Notes: a model not told the origin generated them from the sequence alone. Positions 24,909 to 34,317 are shown, numbered from the stretch's first letter. The stretch is DNA of 64,000 bases from Planctomycetota bacterium (GCA_016716265.1 JADJWQ010000006.1:868001-932000), one strand, 5' to 3'. Numbers and translations: made by a program.

Positions 24909-25835
24909 TCAGCCCCCGCTGCCCGGGTCGAGCGCCAGCCGGACCCCGCGCGCGACCCGCCGCGGCGGCAGCTCGACGCGCACGCGGGCATCCGCGCTCT
25001 CGAGCAGCGGCGCGAGGCTGCCCGACACCGCGGCCAGCACGCGGCCGTCGGCGCCCAGTAGCCTCACCCACAGCTCCGACCCGTCGGCGAGCGCGCGCAG
25101 CGCGGCGCGCTCGACCGGCGTCGTCGCGGTCGCCTCGGCGCGCTCGGCCGCCGCGATCGTCGCGGGGTAGCCGGGCCCGCGCGTGATCGACACGACGTAG
25201 CCACCGAGCCACGCGTCGCGCGCGACGTCGATCGCGAGCCGGTCGCCGAACACACCGGTCTCGCACCGCAGCGCGGCGGGCCGCGGCGCGAGCGCGCGGT
25301 CTGCCAGGCCGCTCTGCCACGCGAGCAGCGCACACGCGATCAGCAGCAGCGGCGCGACACGCAGCAGCTTGCGGCGCGCGACGCGCCCGAGGTCGCGGTC
25401 GTCGTCCGCGGTGGCGGCCGCGCGATCCCCGGGTGCCGGCGGCCGCACGCGACTCACCGGCCGCAGTGCGTCGCGCTGCACCGCGAACAGCGTCTCCACG
25501 ACGCGGTCGTCGTGCACGAGCGTGCACCGCAGCGTCGATTCGACGCTGCCGGGCTCCGCGGCCGCGATCATCTGCGCGAGGACGTCCAGCAGCGCGGTCT
25601 GGCCGGCCTCGTCCAGGTGCTCGCCGGCGATCGTCGCGTCGTCGGGCAGCAGCGAGAAGCGCCCACCGCGCAGCTCGAGGTCGGCTGCCACGCCGAGTCG
25701 GCGCAGCGCGTCGCACGCGGAGCGCAGCGCGGCGTCGTCGCGGCGCCGGCCGGCGAGCAGCCCCTCGAACCGCGCGGTCCGCGGCGCTCCGCGCGGTGCG
25801 ACATCCGCCGGCGGCTCAGGCACCGATCGACTCAC
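24909..25835 (-). CDS. Single-pass membrane protein of unknown function
   Basis: A 308-residue protein with one membrane helix at about 157-175 (APLLLIACALLAW). The N-terminal 130 residues look like a small cytoplasmic alpha/beta domain. The C-terminal part is a beta-rich extracytoplasmic domain with YVVSITRGPGYPATI and a closing RVELPPRRV. I do not recognise a family. The GTG start lies inside the 3' end of the GYF_2 gene by 20 bases, so the two are translationally linked. Confidence 0.7.
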   Translation of the reverse strand: MSRSVPEPPADVAPRGAPRTARFEGLLAGRRRDDAALRSACDALRRLGVAADLELRGGRFSLLPDDATIAGEHLDEAGQTALLDVLAQMIAAAEPGSVESTLRCTLVHDDRVVETLFAVQRDALRPVSRVRPPAPGDRAAATADDDRDLGRVARRKLLRVAPLLLIACALLAWQSGLADRALAPRPAALRCETGVFGDRLAIDVARDAWLGGYVVSITRGPGYPATIAAAERAEATATTPVERAALRALADGSELWVRLLGADGRVLAAVSGSLAPLLESADARVRVELPPRRVARGVRLALDPGSGG

Positions 25836-26370
25836 GGAGGGTCGTGGCGCGGCGCAGCGGGCTCCAATCGGACATGCCCGCGGTCCACACGAGCGTGTCG
25901 AGATCGATCAGCCGCTGGTCCCAGAGCTGTCGTATGCGGTCCTCGTCGACCGGCCCCTCCTGCTTGCCGTCGATCGCGTAGAACCACTCGCGCGCTCCAC
26001 CGGGCAGCGGCGGTGGTGGTGCGGCAGCGGTGAGCTGCTCGGGCTCGGCGGTGTCCATGCCGAGCGCCTGGTCGTGCGCGTCCAGGCGGCGCTCGACCTC
26101 GGCGTGGCGGCGATCCGACGCGTGCCGATGCAGCTCGAGCTGCTCTTCGAGCCGCCGGGTGCGGCGCCGGTGCCGCGCCTCGTGCGCCTGCTGCAACGTC
26201 AGGTCCGGCAGCGCGAGCACCAGCACGAGACCGATGCACGGCAGGACGGCCCCGATGAAGAACCACCCGACCGGATTGCGGCCCCGGGATTGGGCGATCG
26301 CGGCGCAGATACCGCCGAACACGCCCATCACGATCAGTTGACCGAGGACTTCCGCGCCATCAGACGCCAT
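25816..26370 (-). CDS. Membrane protein with C-terminal GYF_2 (DUF4339) domain
   Basis: A 184-residue protein. Two membrane helices fill residues 10-60, followed by a charged Arg/His/Glu helix (about 65-105), a Pro-rich linker, and a GYF_2 domain: EWFYAIDGKQEGPVDEDRI through LVWTAGMSDWSPL. GYF_2 domains are thought to bind proline-rich peptides. It is the middle gene of a three-gene operon, 18 bases after the DUF2752 gene. Confidence 0.82.
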   Translation of the reverse strand: MASDGAEVLGQLIVMGVFGGICAAIAQSRGRNPVGWFFIGAVLPCIGLVLVLALPDLTLQQAHEARHRRRTRRLEEQLELHRHASDRRHAEVERRLDAHDQALGMDTAEPEQLTAAAPPPPLPGGAREWFYAIDGKQEGPVDEDRIRQLWDQRLIDLDTLVWTAGMSDWSPLRRATTLRESIGA

Positions 26371-26388
26371 GTGAGGCTCTCCGTGCTC

Positions 26389-26826
26389 TCAGCTCATCGC
26401 GAGCCGCCAACCCCACGCGAGCGCGAGGGCGGCGGCGACCAACCGACTTCCGACGCGGACGACCCGCCGGTGGGCCTCCGCCATGCCCCCGCGACGGAGC
26501 GCGTGAGCGCTGACGAGCAGCAGCGCCCACAGCGCGACGGTCACGACCGGCCCCGCCGGATGGGCCGCTATTGCCCGCACCCAATCGCCCTGCGCCGCCA
26601 GGCAGGTCGCCCGCGTCAGCCCGCAGCCCGGACAGGCCCGCGGCCCCAGCAGCGCATCGAGCGGACAGGCGGGACCGGTGACGCCGAACCACCGCGCACC
26701 GGCGGCGTCCGCCTCCGCGAGCCACGCCAGCGCGAGCCCGACGATCGCCAGCGCGAGGCCGGTCCGCGCACCGAGACCCCGCGCCGTAGGCGGGGCGGGC
26801 GGAGCGGCGGGGACGGCGACGGACAT
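26389..26826 (-). CDS. DUF2752 membrane protein
   Basis: A 145-residue membrane protein with three to four helices. The motif RACPGCGLTRATCLAAQGDW followed by AIAAHPAGP is the DUF2752 signature; its Cys pair may bind metal or form a disulfide. The role is unknown. In many genomes DUF2752 genes neighbour small TM2 or GYF membrane proteins, as here. Confidence 0.85.
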   Translation of the reverse strand: MSVAVPAAPPAPPTARGLGARTGLALAIVGLALAWLAEADAAGARWFGVTGPACPLDALLGPRACPGCGLTRATCLAAQGDWVRAIAAHPAGPVVTVALWALLLVSAHALRRGGMAEAHRRVVRVGSRLVAAALALAWGWRLAMS

Positions 26827-26972
26827 GGCGGCGGTCGAGACGGTAGCGAGGGTGCGCGCGCTACGGCAGCGCCGGTCGGCTATTCGGTTTCGGGTGATCC
26901 CGACTCCGTCGAACTCGACCCTGGCGCAGGCGCGGCGCGCAGCGTAGACCCCGCCGCCACGGAACGACGACC

Positions 26973-27278
26973 ATGCGCTACACGAAGCTCGACGACGACG
27001 GGATCCGCGCGGCCCTCGACAGCCTGCCCGGCTGGGACCTCGACGGTGGCAGGCTGCACCACCGCTTCCGCTTCCGCGACTTCAGCGAGGCGTTCGGGTT
27101 CATGGCGACCTGCGCGACGATCGCGGAGGCGATGAACCACCACCCGGAGTGGCTGAACGTGTACCGCGACGTCGAGGTGTGGCTGACGACGCACGACGCC
27201 GGCGGCATCACCACGCACGACGTCGAGCTGGCGCGCGCGATGGTCTCGCGGGCGACGGTCACGCGGACCCCGCGCTGA
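26973..27278 (+). CDS. phhB: 4a-hydroxytetrahydrobiopterin dehydratase (PCD/DCoH)
   Basis: A 101-residue pterin-4a-carbinolamine dehydratase. The active-site motif EAMNHHPEW and the following VYRDVEVWLTTHDAGGIT are complete. It recycles the pterin cofactor for aromatic amino acid hydroxylases or acts in a molybdopterin-related role in bacteria without them. No hydroxylase is in the window. It is convergent with the LapA-like gene, eight bases apart. Confidence 0.93.
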   Translation: MRYTKLDDDGIRAALDSLPGWDLDGGRLHHRFRFRDFSEAFGFMATCATIAEAMNHHPEWLNVYRDVEVWLTTHDAGGITTHDVELARAMVSRATVTRTPR

Positions 27279-27286
27279 CGGCAACG

Positions 27287-27592
27287 CTACCCGGCGCGCG
27301 GCTCGCCGGACGCGGACAGCTCCGCGGCGGCCGCCGCATCGGGCGGCGCGGCCGGTGCGGCATCGGCCGCGGCGGCGGATTTGTAGCGGCGCCGTCGCTC
27401 ACGCCAGAACGCGGTCGCGAAGCCGAGCACGTAGCCGGCCGCGAGCGTCGCGAGGAGCAGCACCGCGCGCGGCATCTCGATCGTCACCGACAGCACGCGC
27501 GTCTGCACCGTATCGGTGTTCTGCAGGATCACGATGATCAGCAGGAATCCCGCGACGAGGGCCAGCGCGATCTTGATTCGCTTGAGCCACAC
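27287..27592 (-). CDS. LapA-domain (DUF1049) membrane protein
   Basis: A 101-residue protein with two membrane helices at about 7-27 and 42-63. IVILQNTDTVQTRVL between them is the usual LapA pattern. The C-terminus is an Ala/Pro-rich tail. In E. coli the LapA/LapB pair controls LPS assembly; here there is no LapB beside it. The start is GTG. Confidence 0.78.
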   Translation of the reverse strand: MWLKRIKIALALVAGFLLIIVILQNTDTVQTRVLSVTIEMPRAVLLLATLAAGYVLGFATAFWRERRRRYKSAAAADAAPAAPPDAAAAAELSASGEPRAG

Positions 27593-27652
27593 GCCCGCAG
27601 CGTAGCAAGCACGTCGCGCCAGTGAAACGTCGGCCCCGCCGGGCTTCCCGCG

Positions 27653-30079
27653 TCAGGCCGGTCGCCGCACGACCAGCAGGCCGACACCCAGGGCGAACGC
27701 GTAGACGAGGCCGGCCATGGCGATCATCGCAGGGAAGCCGTAGAGGATCGCGCCCGGCAGCACGATCGACGTGCCGATCACCGAGAACACGCCGTTGATG
27801 CCGAACGCCCACGGCACGAACAGCGGCGAGCGCTGCTTCACGATGCCGAGACCGGTCGGGAACATCGCCCCGAGTCCGACGCCGAGCGGGAACAGCACGC
27901 AGAGCCCGATCCCGACGCGCGCCGACAGCGGGAGCCCCGCGGTCACGCTGAACAGCGGGTCGAGCCCGAAGTGCAGCGCGGCGAGCATCGCGCAGATCGC
28001 GACGACCGCGGTGGTCATCACCCGGCGCGGCACCTGCGCGTAGCGCCCGGCGAGCATCGCGCCGCAGCCGGCCGCCACCAGCAGGCCGCCGATCACCGCC
28101 GCGAACGCGTAGGCCTGGTGCCCGAGGAACAGCACGTAACGCTGGATCAGGCCGCTCATCGCCATGATGTAGCCGGCGCCGAGCGCGGCGAAGTAGACCG
28201 CGAACGGCAGCGTCGACCACGCGCGCAGGCCGCGCACGCCCTGCACGACGAGCGGCCCGAGGATCAGCAGCACCGACATCCCGAGCATCAGCCACAACAG
28301 GCGGAAGCTGCGCCGGAAGTGCTCGGGTCGGGTCTCCGGATCGAGGACGGTCTCGTTGCGCAGCACGTTGAAGAAGAACGGCCGCCAATCGGGTGCGGGC
28401 CGCAGGTCTCTCGGGTGCTCGTCAAGGAAGCGGTCGAGCTGCCCGAGCCGTGCCGCGTGCATGATCGGGTCGGTCGGGTGCTCGTCGTCCGGCAGGTAGA
28501 TCGGCACCGGCGCATTGAACAGGCTGAGGTGCGTCGTCAGCAGCTCGTAGACCCACACGACGACCCCGGTCTGGCCATCGCGCGTGCCGTCCGCGGTGTC
28601 CGCGTGCTCGAGCCACGCGCGCATCTTCGCGCAGTCCTCGGCGGTGAACGGCGTCGGGCTGACGAGCAGACCGAAGATCGCACTCTGCTCGAGCATCATC
28701 ACGTGCCGCGTCGGGTCCGCCGCGCCGCGCCGCTGCAATGCATCGAGAGCGGTCACCGCGAGCCGCATGCGCAGAAGGTCGGCCGCGTAGTTGATGACGA
28801 GCAGACCGCGGTCGGACAGGTGGTCGAGGTACTCGTCGAAGGCCTCGGCGGTGTAGAGGTAGCTCTCGTTGAGCGCGAGCGTGCCGCTCGCGAGCACCGA
28901 CTTCGTGTCGACGCCGCTGAGCTGGATCAGGTCGAATCGCTCGGGCGAGCTGCGCACGAAGCTGCGGCCGTCGCGCAGGTGGATGGCGACGCGTGGATCG
29001 TCGTACGGACGGCCGAGGAAGTCCGCGAGCGGCCCCTGCCCCATCGCGACCGTCGTCGCATTGATGTCGACGCCGGTGATCCTCGCCGCGTCGAAGTGCA
29101 GCGCCGTCTGCAGGTCGGGCGCTCCGCCGATGCCGATCACGAGCACGTTCATGCCGCGCTCGCCACGGAAGTAGCCGAACCCGTAGCAGCTCCGCTCGGC
29201 GACCTTCGCGGCCTCGGCCGGCGCCGGCCCGGCGCCGATCAGCGGCGATCCGTAGCTCGAATCCTGCGTGAACCACATGCTCGGCAGCGCGTCGACGCCG
29301 CGCCGGAGCTCGTCGTCGACGATGTCGTAGTCGAGCTCGTGGACCTGCACGCGCGCGGTCGGATCCCAGCGGTCGAACACCTGCACGACGTCGAGGCGGG
29401 CGACCTTCGGGTTGTCGCGCACGATCTCGGCGGCGGTCTTCTCGATCAGTGCGAGCTGCCCGGCGGTCTCCGCCTTCTGGATCCGGTACGGCAGGATGCG
29501 GTCCGCGTAGTGGAACAGCAGCGCCCCGACCGCGAGGACCGGCAGCAGCACGGGCAGCCGCCGCTCGAACAGCGGCACCGCGGCGAGCGCAGCGACGGTC
29601 GCGCAGACGATCAGGAGCTCCGGCCCGGTCAGCGGCCCGAGGGCCACGAACACCGTCACGCAGCCGATCGCCGAGCCCAGCAGGTTGATTCCGTAGCGCG
29701 TGTGCACGCTGCCGGCCGGGTCGGCGAGGATCGCCGAGATCGCCATGCCGGCCGAGAAGTACGGCGCCGCGAGCAGCAGCAGGATCGACAGCGTCCAGAA
29801 GTCGAGTCGGAACTCGAGGTGGTCGGACGCGTGCGCGAACCACGCGTGCGCGACGACCAGCAGCACGGCGGTGACCAGCAGATTGACCCGCACGAGCCGC
29901 CGCGGCTCGCCGAGCTGGCGCCGCATCGCGAGCACCGAGCCGCCGGCACCGAAGCCGAGCAGCACGACCCCGACCACGAGGAAGATCAGGCTGTTCTCGA
30001 GCGAGTACGCGAAGATCTTCGTCTCGAGCACCTCGAGGGTCAGGACGACGGCCGACAGCAGGAACAGGATCAGCGGCAT
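27653..30079 (-). CDS. Membrane-embedded spermidine-synthase-like methyltransferase-fold protein
   Basis: An 808-residue protein with a central SAM-type Rossmann domain between two blocks of membrane helices. Helices run from 1 to about 215 and again from about 555 to the end. The soluble centre has VLVIGIGGAPDLQTAL (nucleotide loop), VDINATTVAM, and LIQLSGVDTKSVLASG, as in spermidine-synthase-like proteins. Members of this membrane class are common in planctomycetes and their reaction is not known; key polyamine-binding Asp residues cannot be confirmed here. It is divergent from the tRNA/lipoprotein region. Confidence 0.8.
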   Translation of the reverse strand: MPLILFLLSAVVLTLEVLETKIFAYSLENSLIFLVVGVVLLGFGAGGSVLAMRRQLGEPRRLVRVNLLVTAVLLVVAHAWFAHASDHLEFRLDFWTLSILLLLAAPYFSAGMAISAILADPAGSVHTRYGINLLGSAIGCVTVFVALGPLTGPELLIVCATVAALAAVPLFERRLPVLLPVLAVGALLFHYADRILPYRIQKAETAGQLALIEKTAAEIVRDNPKVARLDVVQVFDRWDPTARVQVHELDYDIVDDELRRGVDALPSMWFTQDSSYGSPLIGAGPAPAEAAKVAERSCYGFGYFRGERGMNVLVIGIGGAPDLQTALHFDAARITGVDINATTVAMGQGPLADFLGRPYDDPRVAIHLRDGRSFVRSSPERFDLIQLSGVDTKSVLASGTLALNESYLYTAEAFDEYLDHLSDRGLLVINYAADLLRMRLAVTALDALQRRGAADPTRHVMMLEQSAIFGLLVSPTPFTAEDCAKMRAWLEHADTADGTRDGQTGVVVWVYELLTTHLSLFNAPVPIYLPDDEHPTDPIMHAARLGQLDRFLDEHPRDLRPAPDWRPFFFNVLRNETVLDPETRPEHFRRSFRLLWLMLGMSVLLILGPLVVQGVRGLRAWSTLPFAVYFAALGAGYIMAMSGLIQRYVLFLGHQAYAFAAVIGGLLVAAGCGAMLAGRYAQVPRRVMTTAVVAICAMLAALHFGLDPLFSVTAGLPLSARVGIGLCVLFPLGVGLGAMFPTGLGIVKQRSPLFVPWAFGINGVFSVIGTSIVLPGAILYGFPAMIAMAGLVYAFALGVGLLVVRRPA

Positions 30080-30239
30080 GGAGCTGTGCGGATCATCGGC
30101 AAGCCACCGATGCGGCGCGAGGATTCCGGCGCGATCGCCGGCGCGGCCGCGGGGCTTTTTCGGCTGACGTCCCCTTGCCAGTCGAGCGCGGCCCCGTTTG
30201 AATGCCGGGCCCGCGCTGTGCGCAGCGCGGCACCTCTGC

Positions 30240-30326
30240 GGAGAGGTGGCAGAGTGGCTGAATGCACCACCTTGCTAAGGTGGCGTGGGCGTAAGCTCAC
30301 CGGGGGTTCGAATCCCCCCCTCTCCG
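30240..30326 (+). tRNA. tRNA-Ser (anticodon GCU), CCA not encoded
   Basis: Acceptor stem GGAGAGG pairs with CCTCTCC, with discriminator G. The anticodon loop TTGCTAA gives GCU (codons AGC/AGU). A long variable arm (GTGGGCGTAAGCTCAC) and GTTCGAATC T-loop are present. The discriminator is followed by TTC, so the CCA tail must be added by enzyme, unlike the other tRNA-Ser in this window. Confidence 0.97.
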
Positions 30327-30433
30327 TTCGACCCGCACGCTTGCCGCCGGTCCCACGGCGGCTACCGTCACCCGCGATGGCGTGGCGTCCTTCGAGGTTG
30401 CCTGCGAGCCCGCGTTCTCAGCGGTCGGTGCGG

Positions 30434-30952
30434 ATGCGGCTCGGCTCGCTCCGCGACATGCTGGCCGTCGCGCTGCTCGGGATCACCGCATGCGGGACGC
30501 CGCAGTGGCGCGTCGACGTCGCGGCACCCGCGGGCACGCAGCTGCTGCGCGACGGGCGCGCGACCTCGGCGGCTGCGCTCGAGGGTCCGATCCCCTACTA
30601 CGGCACCGCCGAGCTGACCGCGGTGCCGCCGCCGGCGCCCGACGACGCACCGGTCGGCAGCTCCCCGCTGCCGTGGCGGACCGACCGCGTGCTGGTGACG
30701 ATCGAGGAGCCGGTGTCGCCGTGGTTGTTCCCGCTCGACTTCCTGGTCGAGCTGGCGAGTTGGCCGTTCGGGCCGGCCGACGACGTCGTCGCGACCGGTG
30801 TGCTGCGCCCCGCACCGCGCGCGGCCCCGGCGCCGCCGGCCGCGGGCGCGGCCCCGCTCGAGGACGACGCCGAGATCGCCGCCCTGCGCGCCCGCGCGCG
30901 GCGCGCGGTCACCGCGCGCGGACCGCTCCCCCCCGCCGCCGAGGTGCGCTGA
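30434..30952 (+). CDS. PEGA-domain-like lipoprotein
   Basis: A 172-residue lipoprotein with lipobox LLGITAC. The mature part begins with a PEGA-like strand set (RVDVAAPAGTQLLRDG, then GPIPYYGTAELTAV) and then SPWLFPLDFLVELASWPF, a pattern typical of planctomycete PEGA lipoproteins. The Ala-rich C-terminus may be a linker. The ATG at 30434 gives a normal signal peptide; an ATG at 30377 would add 19 residues. It is ten bases before murD and may share its transcript. Confidence 0.75.
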   Translation: MRLGSLRDMLAVALLGITACGTPQWRVDVAAPAGTQLLRDGRATSAAALEGPIPYYGTAELTAVPPPAPDDAPVGSSPLPWRTDRVLVTIEEPVSPWLFPLDFLVELASWPFGPADDVVATGVLRPAPRAAPAPPAAGAAPLEDDAEIAALRARARRAVTARGPLPPAAEVR

Positions 30953-30962
30953 GGTCTCCACC

Positions 30963-32357
30963 ATGACCGTCCCGCCCGCCGTGCCGACGCTCCCCTGCCG
31001 CGCGCTCGTGATCGGCCTCGGCCGCTTCGGCGGCGCGCGCGAGGCAGTCCGCTACCTGCTGCGCCACGGCTCCAGCGTGCGGATCGCCGACCGCCTGGAC
31101 GAGGCGGCGCTCGCCGAATCGGTCGCGAGCCTCCGCAGCGACCCGGCCGCGGCGGCGATCGACTGGCAGCTCGGCCGCCAGGACGAGGGCCTGCTCGATG
31201 GCGTCGACCTCGTCGTCGTGAACCCGGCGGTCCCCGCGACGCATCCGCTGGTCGACGCCGCCGCACGGCGCGGTCTGCCGCGCACGCAGGAGCTGTCGCT
31301 GTTCCTCGACGCCTACCCGGGCCGCGTCGTGTTCGTGACCGGCACGAACGGCAAGTCGACGACCGCGACGCTGCTGCACGGCGCGCTGCGGCGCGGCGGC
31401 GTCGACGCGCTGCTCGGCGGCAACGTCGGCCACAGCCTGCTGGCCGACGAGGCCGCGTGGCGGCGCGGGCAGGTCGCGGTCGTCGAGATCTCGAGCTTCC
31501 AGCTCGAGCGGATCGACCCCGACCGGCACCGCGTCGAGGGCGCGGTGCTCACGCCGATCACGCGCGACCACCTCGACCGCCACGGCACGCTCGAGGTCTA
31601 CCACGCGGCGAAGGCGCGTGCGGCGACCGCAGCGCGCGCGTTCCTCGTCCACGGCGCCGACGACCCGGTCGCGCGCGGCTTCCGCACCCGCGCTGCGCAC
31701 CGCCTGCTGCACCGCGACGGACCGCGCGACGCGGAGCTCGCCGCCTGGGTCGACGCCGACGGCTTCTGCCGCTTCGCCGGCGACGACCGCGGCGCGTTCC
31801 ACCGCGGCGCGCTGGCGCTGCTCGGGCGCTTCCACGTCGGCAACGCGCTCGCCGCGCTGCTCGCCGCGCGCGCGCTCGGCGCCGACCCGGCCGGCGCGGC
31901 GCTCGGCGTCGTGCTGCAGCGCCCGCTGCCGTACCGGCTGCAGCTCGCCGGCCGGCTCGGCGGCTGCGACGTCTACGACAACGCGGTCTCGACCGCGGTC
32001 GAGTCGACCGTGTCCGCGCTCGAATCGATCGACGCGCCGGTGCACTGGATCGGCGGCGGCAAGAGCAAGGACGGCCCGGAGGCGCTGCCGCCCGCGGCCC
32101 GCGAGCTCGCGCCGAGGTTGCGCGGCGCACACCTGTTCGGGGCGGTCGCGGAGGCCCTGGCCAGCGAGCTGCGCCGCGCCGGCCTCGCCACGGTCACGAG
32201 CCACGAGCGACTGGAGGATGCGCTCGACGCCGCGCGCGCGAGCGCGGCCGCCGGCAGCGCGTTGCTGTTCAGCCCGGCGTTCGCGTCGTTCGACCAGTTC
32301 GCGAACTTCGAGGCGCGCGCACGCTCGTTCCGCGCGTGGCTCCGCGCACAGAGGTAG
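30963..32357 (+). CDS. murD: UDP-N-acetylmuramoyl-L-alanine--glutamate ligase, MurD family
   Basis: A 464-residue cytoplasmic Mur ligase. It has the N-terminal Rossmann GLGRFGGA, ATP loop GTNGKST (127-133), EISSFQLERI, TRDHLDRH, the carbamylated-lysine region YHAAKARA (Lys217), GGGKSKDG, and C-terminal SPAFASFDQFANFEARA. It adds glutamate to UDP-MurNAc-L-Ala in peptidoglycan synthesis. The loop that reads NDSKATN in E. coli is YDNAVSTAVEST here, losing the Lys and resembling variant MurD proteins with I/V there. No other mur or division gene is adjacent. D- versus L-glutamate use cannot be told from sequence. Confidence 0.87.
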   Translation: MTVPPAVPTLPCRALVIGLGRFGGAREAVRYLLRHGSSVRIADRLDEAALAESVASLRSDPAAAAIDWQLGRQDEGLLDGVDLVVVNPAVPATHPLVDAAARRGLPRTQELSLFLDAYPGRVVFVTGTNGKSTTATLLHGALRRGGVDALLGGNVGHSLLADEAAWRRGQVAVVEISSFQLERIDPDRHRVEGAVLTPITRDHLDRHGTLEVYHAAKARAATAARAFLVHGADDPVARGFRTRAAHRLLHRDGPRDAELAAWVDADGFCRFAGDDRGAFHRGALALLGRFHVGNALAALLAARALGADPAGAALGVVLQRPLPYRLQLAGRLGGCDVYDNAVSTAVESTVSALESIDAPVHWIGGGKSKDGPEALPPAARELAPRLRGAHLFGAVAEALASELRRAGLATVTSHERLEDALDAARASAAAGSALLFSPAFASFDQFANFEARARSFRAWLRAQR

Positions 32358-32450
32358 CGCCTTCGCATCGGCATCGCGGCGGATACACTCGGCAGGATCG
32401 GAGCATCGCGCGGCACCGCCGCGGAACCCGGCCGCGCCCGGGGAGAGCCC

Positions 32451-33038
32451 ATGCAGGACAAGTGCACCCACTGCGGCAAGAGCCAGTGCAAGAACGGTCC
32501 GCCGACCGTCCTCGTGCTCGACGTGTCGGGGGGCAAGGTCGTCGGACAGCACTACGTGTGTCGCGCCGCCGCCGAGGCGCTCGGCTTCGTGCAGCCGAAG
32601 CCGACCGCGATGACGCTGACGGCCGAGATGATCGAGCAGCTGACGTCCGGCCTGCAGGCGAAGTCGCGGCGCGGGCCACGGACCGACACCGCCTGCCCGG
32701 GCTGCGGCATGACGCTCGCCGCGTTCCGCGAGCGCGGCCGGCTCGGCTGTCCGCGCTGCTACGAGGTGTTCAAGCCGCATCTGCTGCGCGTGCTGGAGCG
32801 CGTCCACGACGCCGTCGCCCACCGCGGTCGCTTCCCCGGCCGCGCCGACCGACGCCTGCCCGATCCGGTGCGCGTCGCCGATCTGCACGAGGCGATGCGC
32901 AGCGCGATCCGTGAGGAACGCTACGAGGAGGCGGCGAAGCTCCGCGACGAGATCCGCCAGCTCGAGGAGCGGCACGCCGCCGACCCCGGTGGTCGGTCGC
33001 AGGCAGCCTCGGGCAGCGGAGGGCCAGCAGCGACGTGA
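32451..33038 (+). CDS. mcsA: McsA-like zinc-finger/UVR-motif activator of the arginine kinase
   Basis: A 195-residue protein with two Cys pairs at the N-terminus (CTHCGKSQC) and CPGCGMT...CPRCYE, consistent with zinc binding, then a C-terminal UVR motif (LHEAMRSAIREERYEEAAKL). In Bacillus McsA binds and activates McsB. The ATG has a good GGGGAG Shine-Dalgarno. The stop overlaps the GTG of mcsB, showing translational coupling. Confidence 0.9.
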   Translation: MQDKCTHCGKSQCKNGPPTVLVLDVSGGKVVGQHYVCRAAAEALGFVQPKPTAMTLTAEMIEQLTSGLQAKSRRGPRTDTACPGCGMTLAAFRERGRLGCPRCYEVFKPHLLRVLERVHDAVAHRGRFPGRADRRLPDPVRVADLHEAMRSAIREERYEEAAKLRDEIRQLEERHAADPGGRSQAASGSGGPAAT

Positions 33039-34132
33039 GCGGCGAACCCGAGCTGCCGAGGATCCCGGACACCCAGGGCCCGCACGCCGAGTCGCTCGGC
33101 GAGTGGCTCCGCGGCGAGGGACCCGACGTCGACATCGCGCTGTGCACGCGGATCCGCTTCGCGCGCAACGTGCAGGGCTACCGCTTCTCGACGTCGCTCG
33201 ACGCGCGCGAGGCCGCCGATCTCGACGCGTTCCTGCGCCGCGCGATCGCGTCGCTGCGCATCGAGCCGCCGCTCACGACGCACGAGCTGACGCACCTCGA
33301 CGCGCTCGAGCGCGAGGTGCTGGTCGAGCGCCACCTGATCAGCCGCGAGCACGCGCACTCCGAACGACCGCGCAGCGTCGCCTACGACGCCGGCGAGTCG
33401 GTCGCGATGATGATCAACGAGGAGGACCACCTGCGCAGCCAGGTGTTCCGCTCGGGGCTGTGCGTCGGCGAGACCTACCGCGCGGCCGAGGCGCTCGACG
33501 ATGCGCTGCTCGGCGCCGTCCCGATCGCGTTCTCGGAGCAGTTCGGCTTCCTGACCGCTTGCCCGACCAACGTCGGCACCGGCCTGCGCGCGTCGGTGAT
33601 GCTGCACCTGCCGGCGCTGGTGTGGGGCGACGAGATCGAGCGCGCCGCGCACTCGGCCCAGAAGATCCACCTCGCCGTCCGCGGCATGTACGGCGAGGGC
33701 AGCCGCGCGCTCGGCGACTTCTACCAGGTCAGCAACCAGATCACGCTCGGGCGGACCGAGGCGGAGGTCCTCGAGGACGTCGAGACGGCGGTTCGCCAGC
33801 TGGTCGACTGGGAGCGGCGCGTCCGGATCGCGCTGCTCAGCGGCCGCAAGGCGGACCAGACCAAGGACCGCGTGTTCCGGGCGCTCGGGACGCTCCAGAA
33901 CGCCCACATCCTGACCAGCGAGGAGTGCCTGACCAACCTGTCGGCAGTCCGCCTGGGGGTGCACCAGGAGCTGATCCAGCACCTGACGGTGCGCGACCTG
34001 AACCAGATCCTGCTGCTGACCCAGCCCGCCCACCTGCAGCAGCTGTGCGCCGAGCGGCTCGCCCCGGCCGACCGCGACGCGCGGCGCGCCGGCGTCGTGC
34101 GCGCGGTGCTGACTCGCGCAGCGTCGCGGTGA
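33035..34132 (+). CDS. mcsB: Protein-arginine kinase McsB
   Basis: A 365-residue phosphagen-kinase-fold enzyme that phosphorylates arginine on proteins and marks them for ClpC. The motifs are TRIRFARN (38-45), INEEDHLR (128-134), CPTNVGTGLRASVMLHLP (176-193) and RGMYGEGS. The C-terminal RDARRA (347-352) matches the RDxxRA phospho-arginine binding site reported for McsB. The start is GTG inside the mcsA stop. With mcsA and clpC it forms the arginine-phosphorylation protein quality control unit. No CtsR repressor or phosphatase (YwlE) is in the window. Confidence 0.94.
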   Translation: MSGEPELPRIPDTQGPHAESLGEWLRGEGPDVDIALCTRIRFARNVQGYRFSTSLDAREAADLDAFLRRAIASLRIEPPLTTHELTHLDALEREVLVERHLISREHAHSERPRSVAYDAGESVAMMINEEDHLRSQVFRSGLCVGETYRAAEALDDALLGAVPIAFSEQFGFLTACPTNVGTGLRASVMLHLPALVWGDEIERAAHSAQKIHLAVRGMYGEGSRALGDFYQVSNQITLGRTEAEVLEDVETAVRQLVDWERRVRIALLSGRKADQTKDRVFRALGTLQNAHILTSEECLTNLSAVRLGVHQELIQHLTVRDLNQILLLTQPAHLQQLCAERLAPADRDARRAGVVRAVLTRAASR

Positions 34133-34317
34133 GCGCCAGGGCCGATCGCCACAAGCCATTGCGCCGCACCGCTCGGCGACCGAAAAGCGTCCAGTCCGGC
34201 CCGCCTCCGCGCCGAATCAAGCACTCGGCCACGCACGCGGCGGCCCGCACCGTGCCGGCGGCGACCCCGTCCGGCCCCAGCACTCGTTCGCAATCCGGCC
34301 GGCCACCGACTACACCT

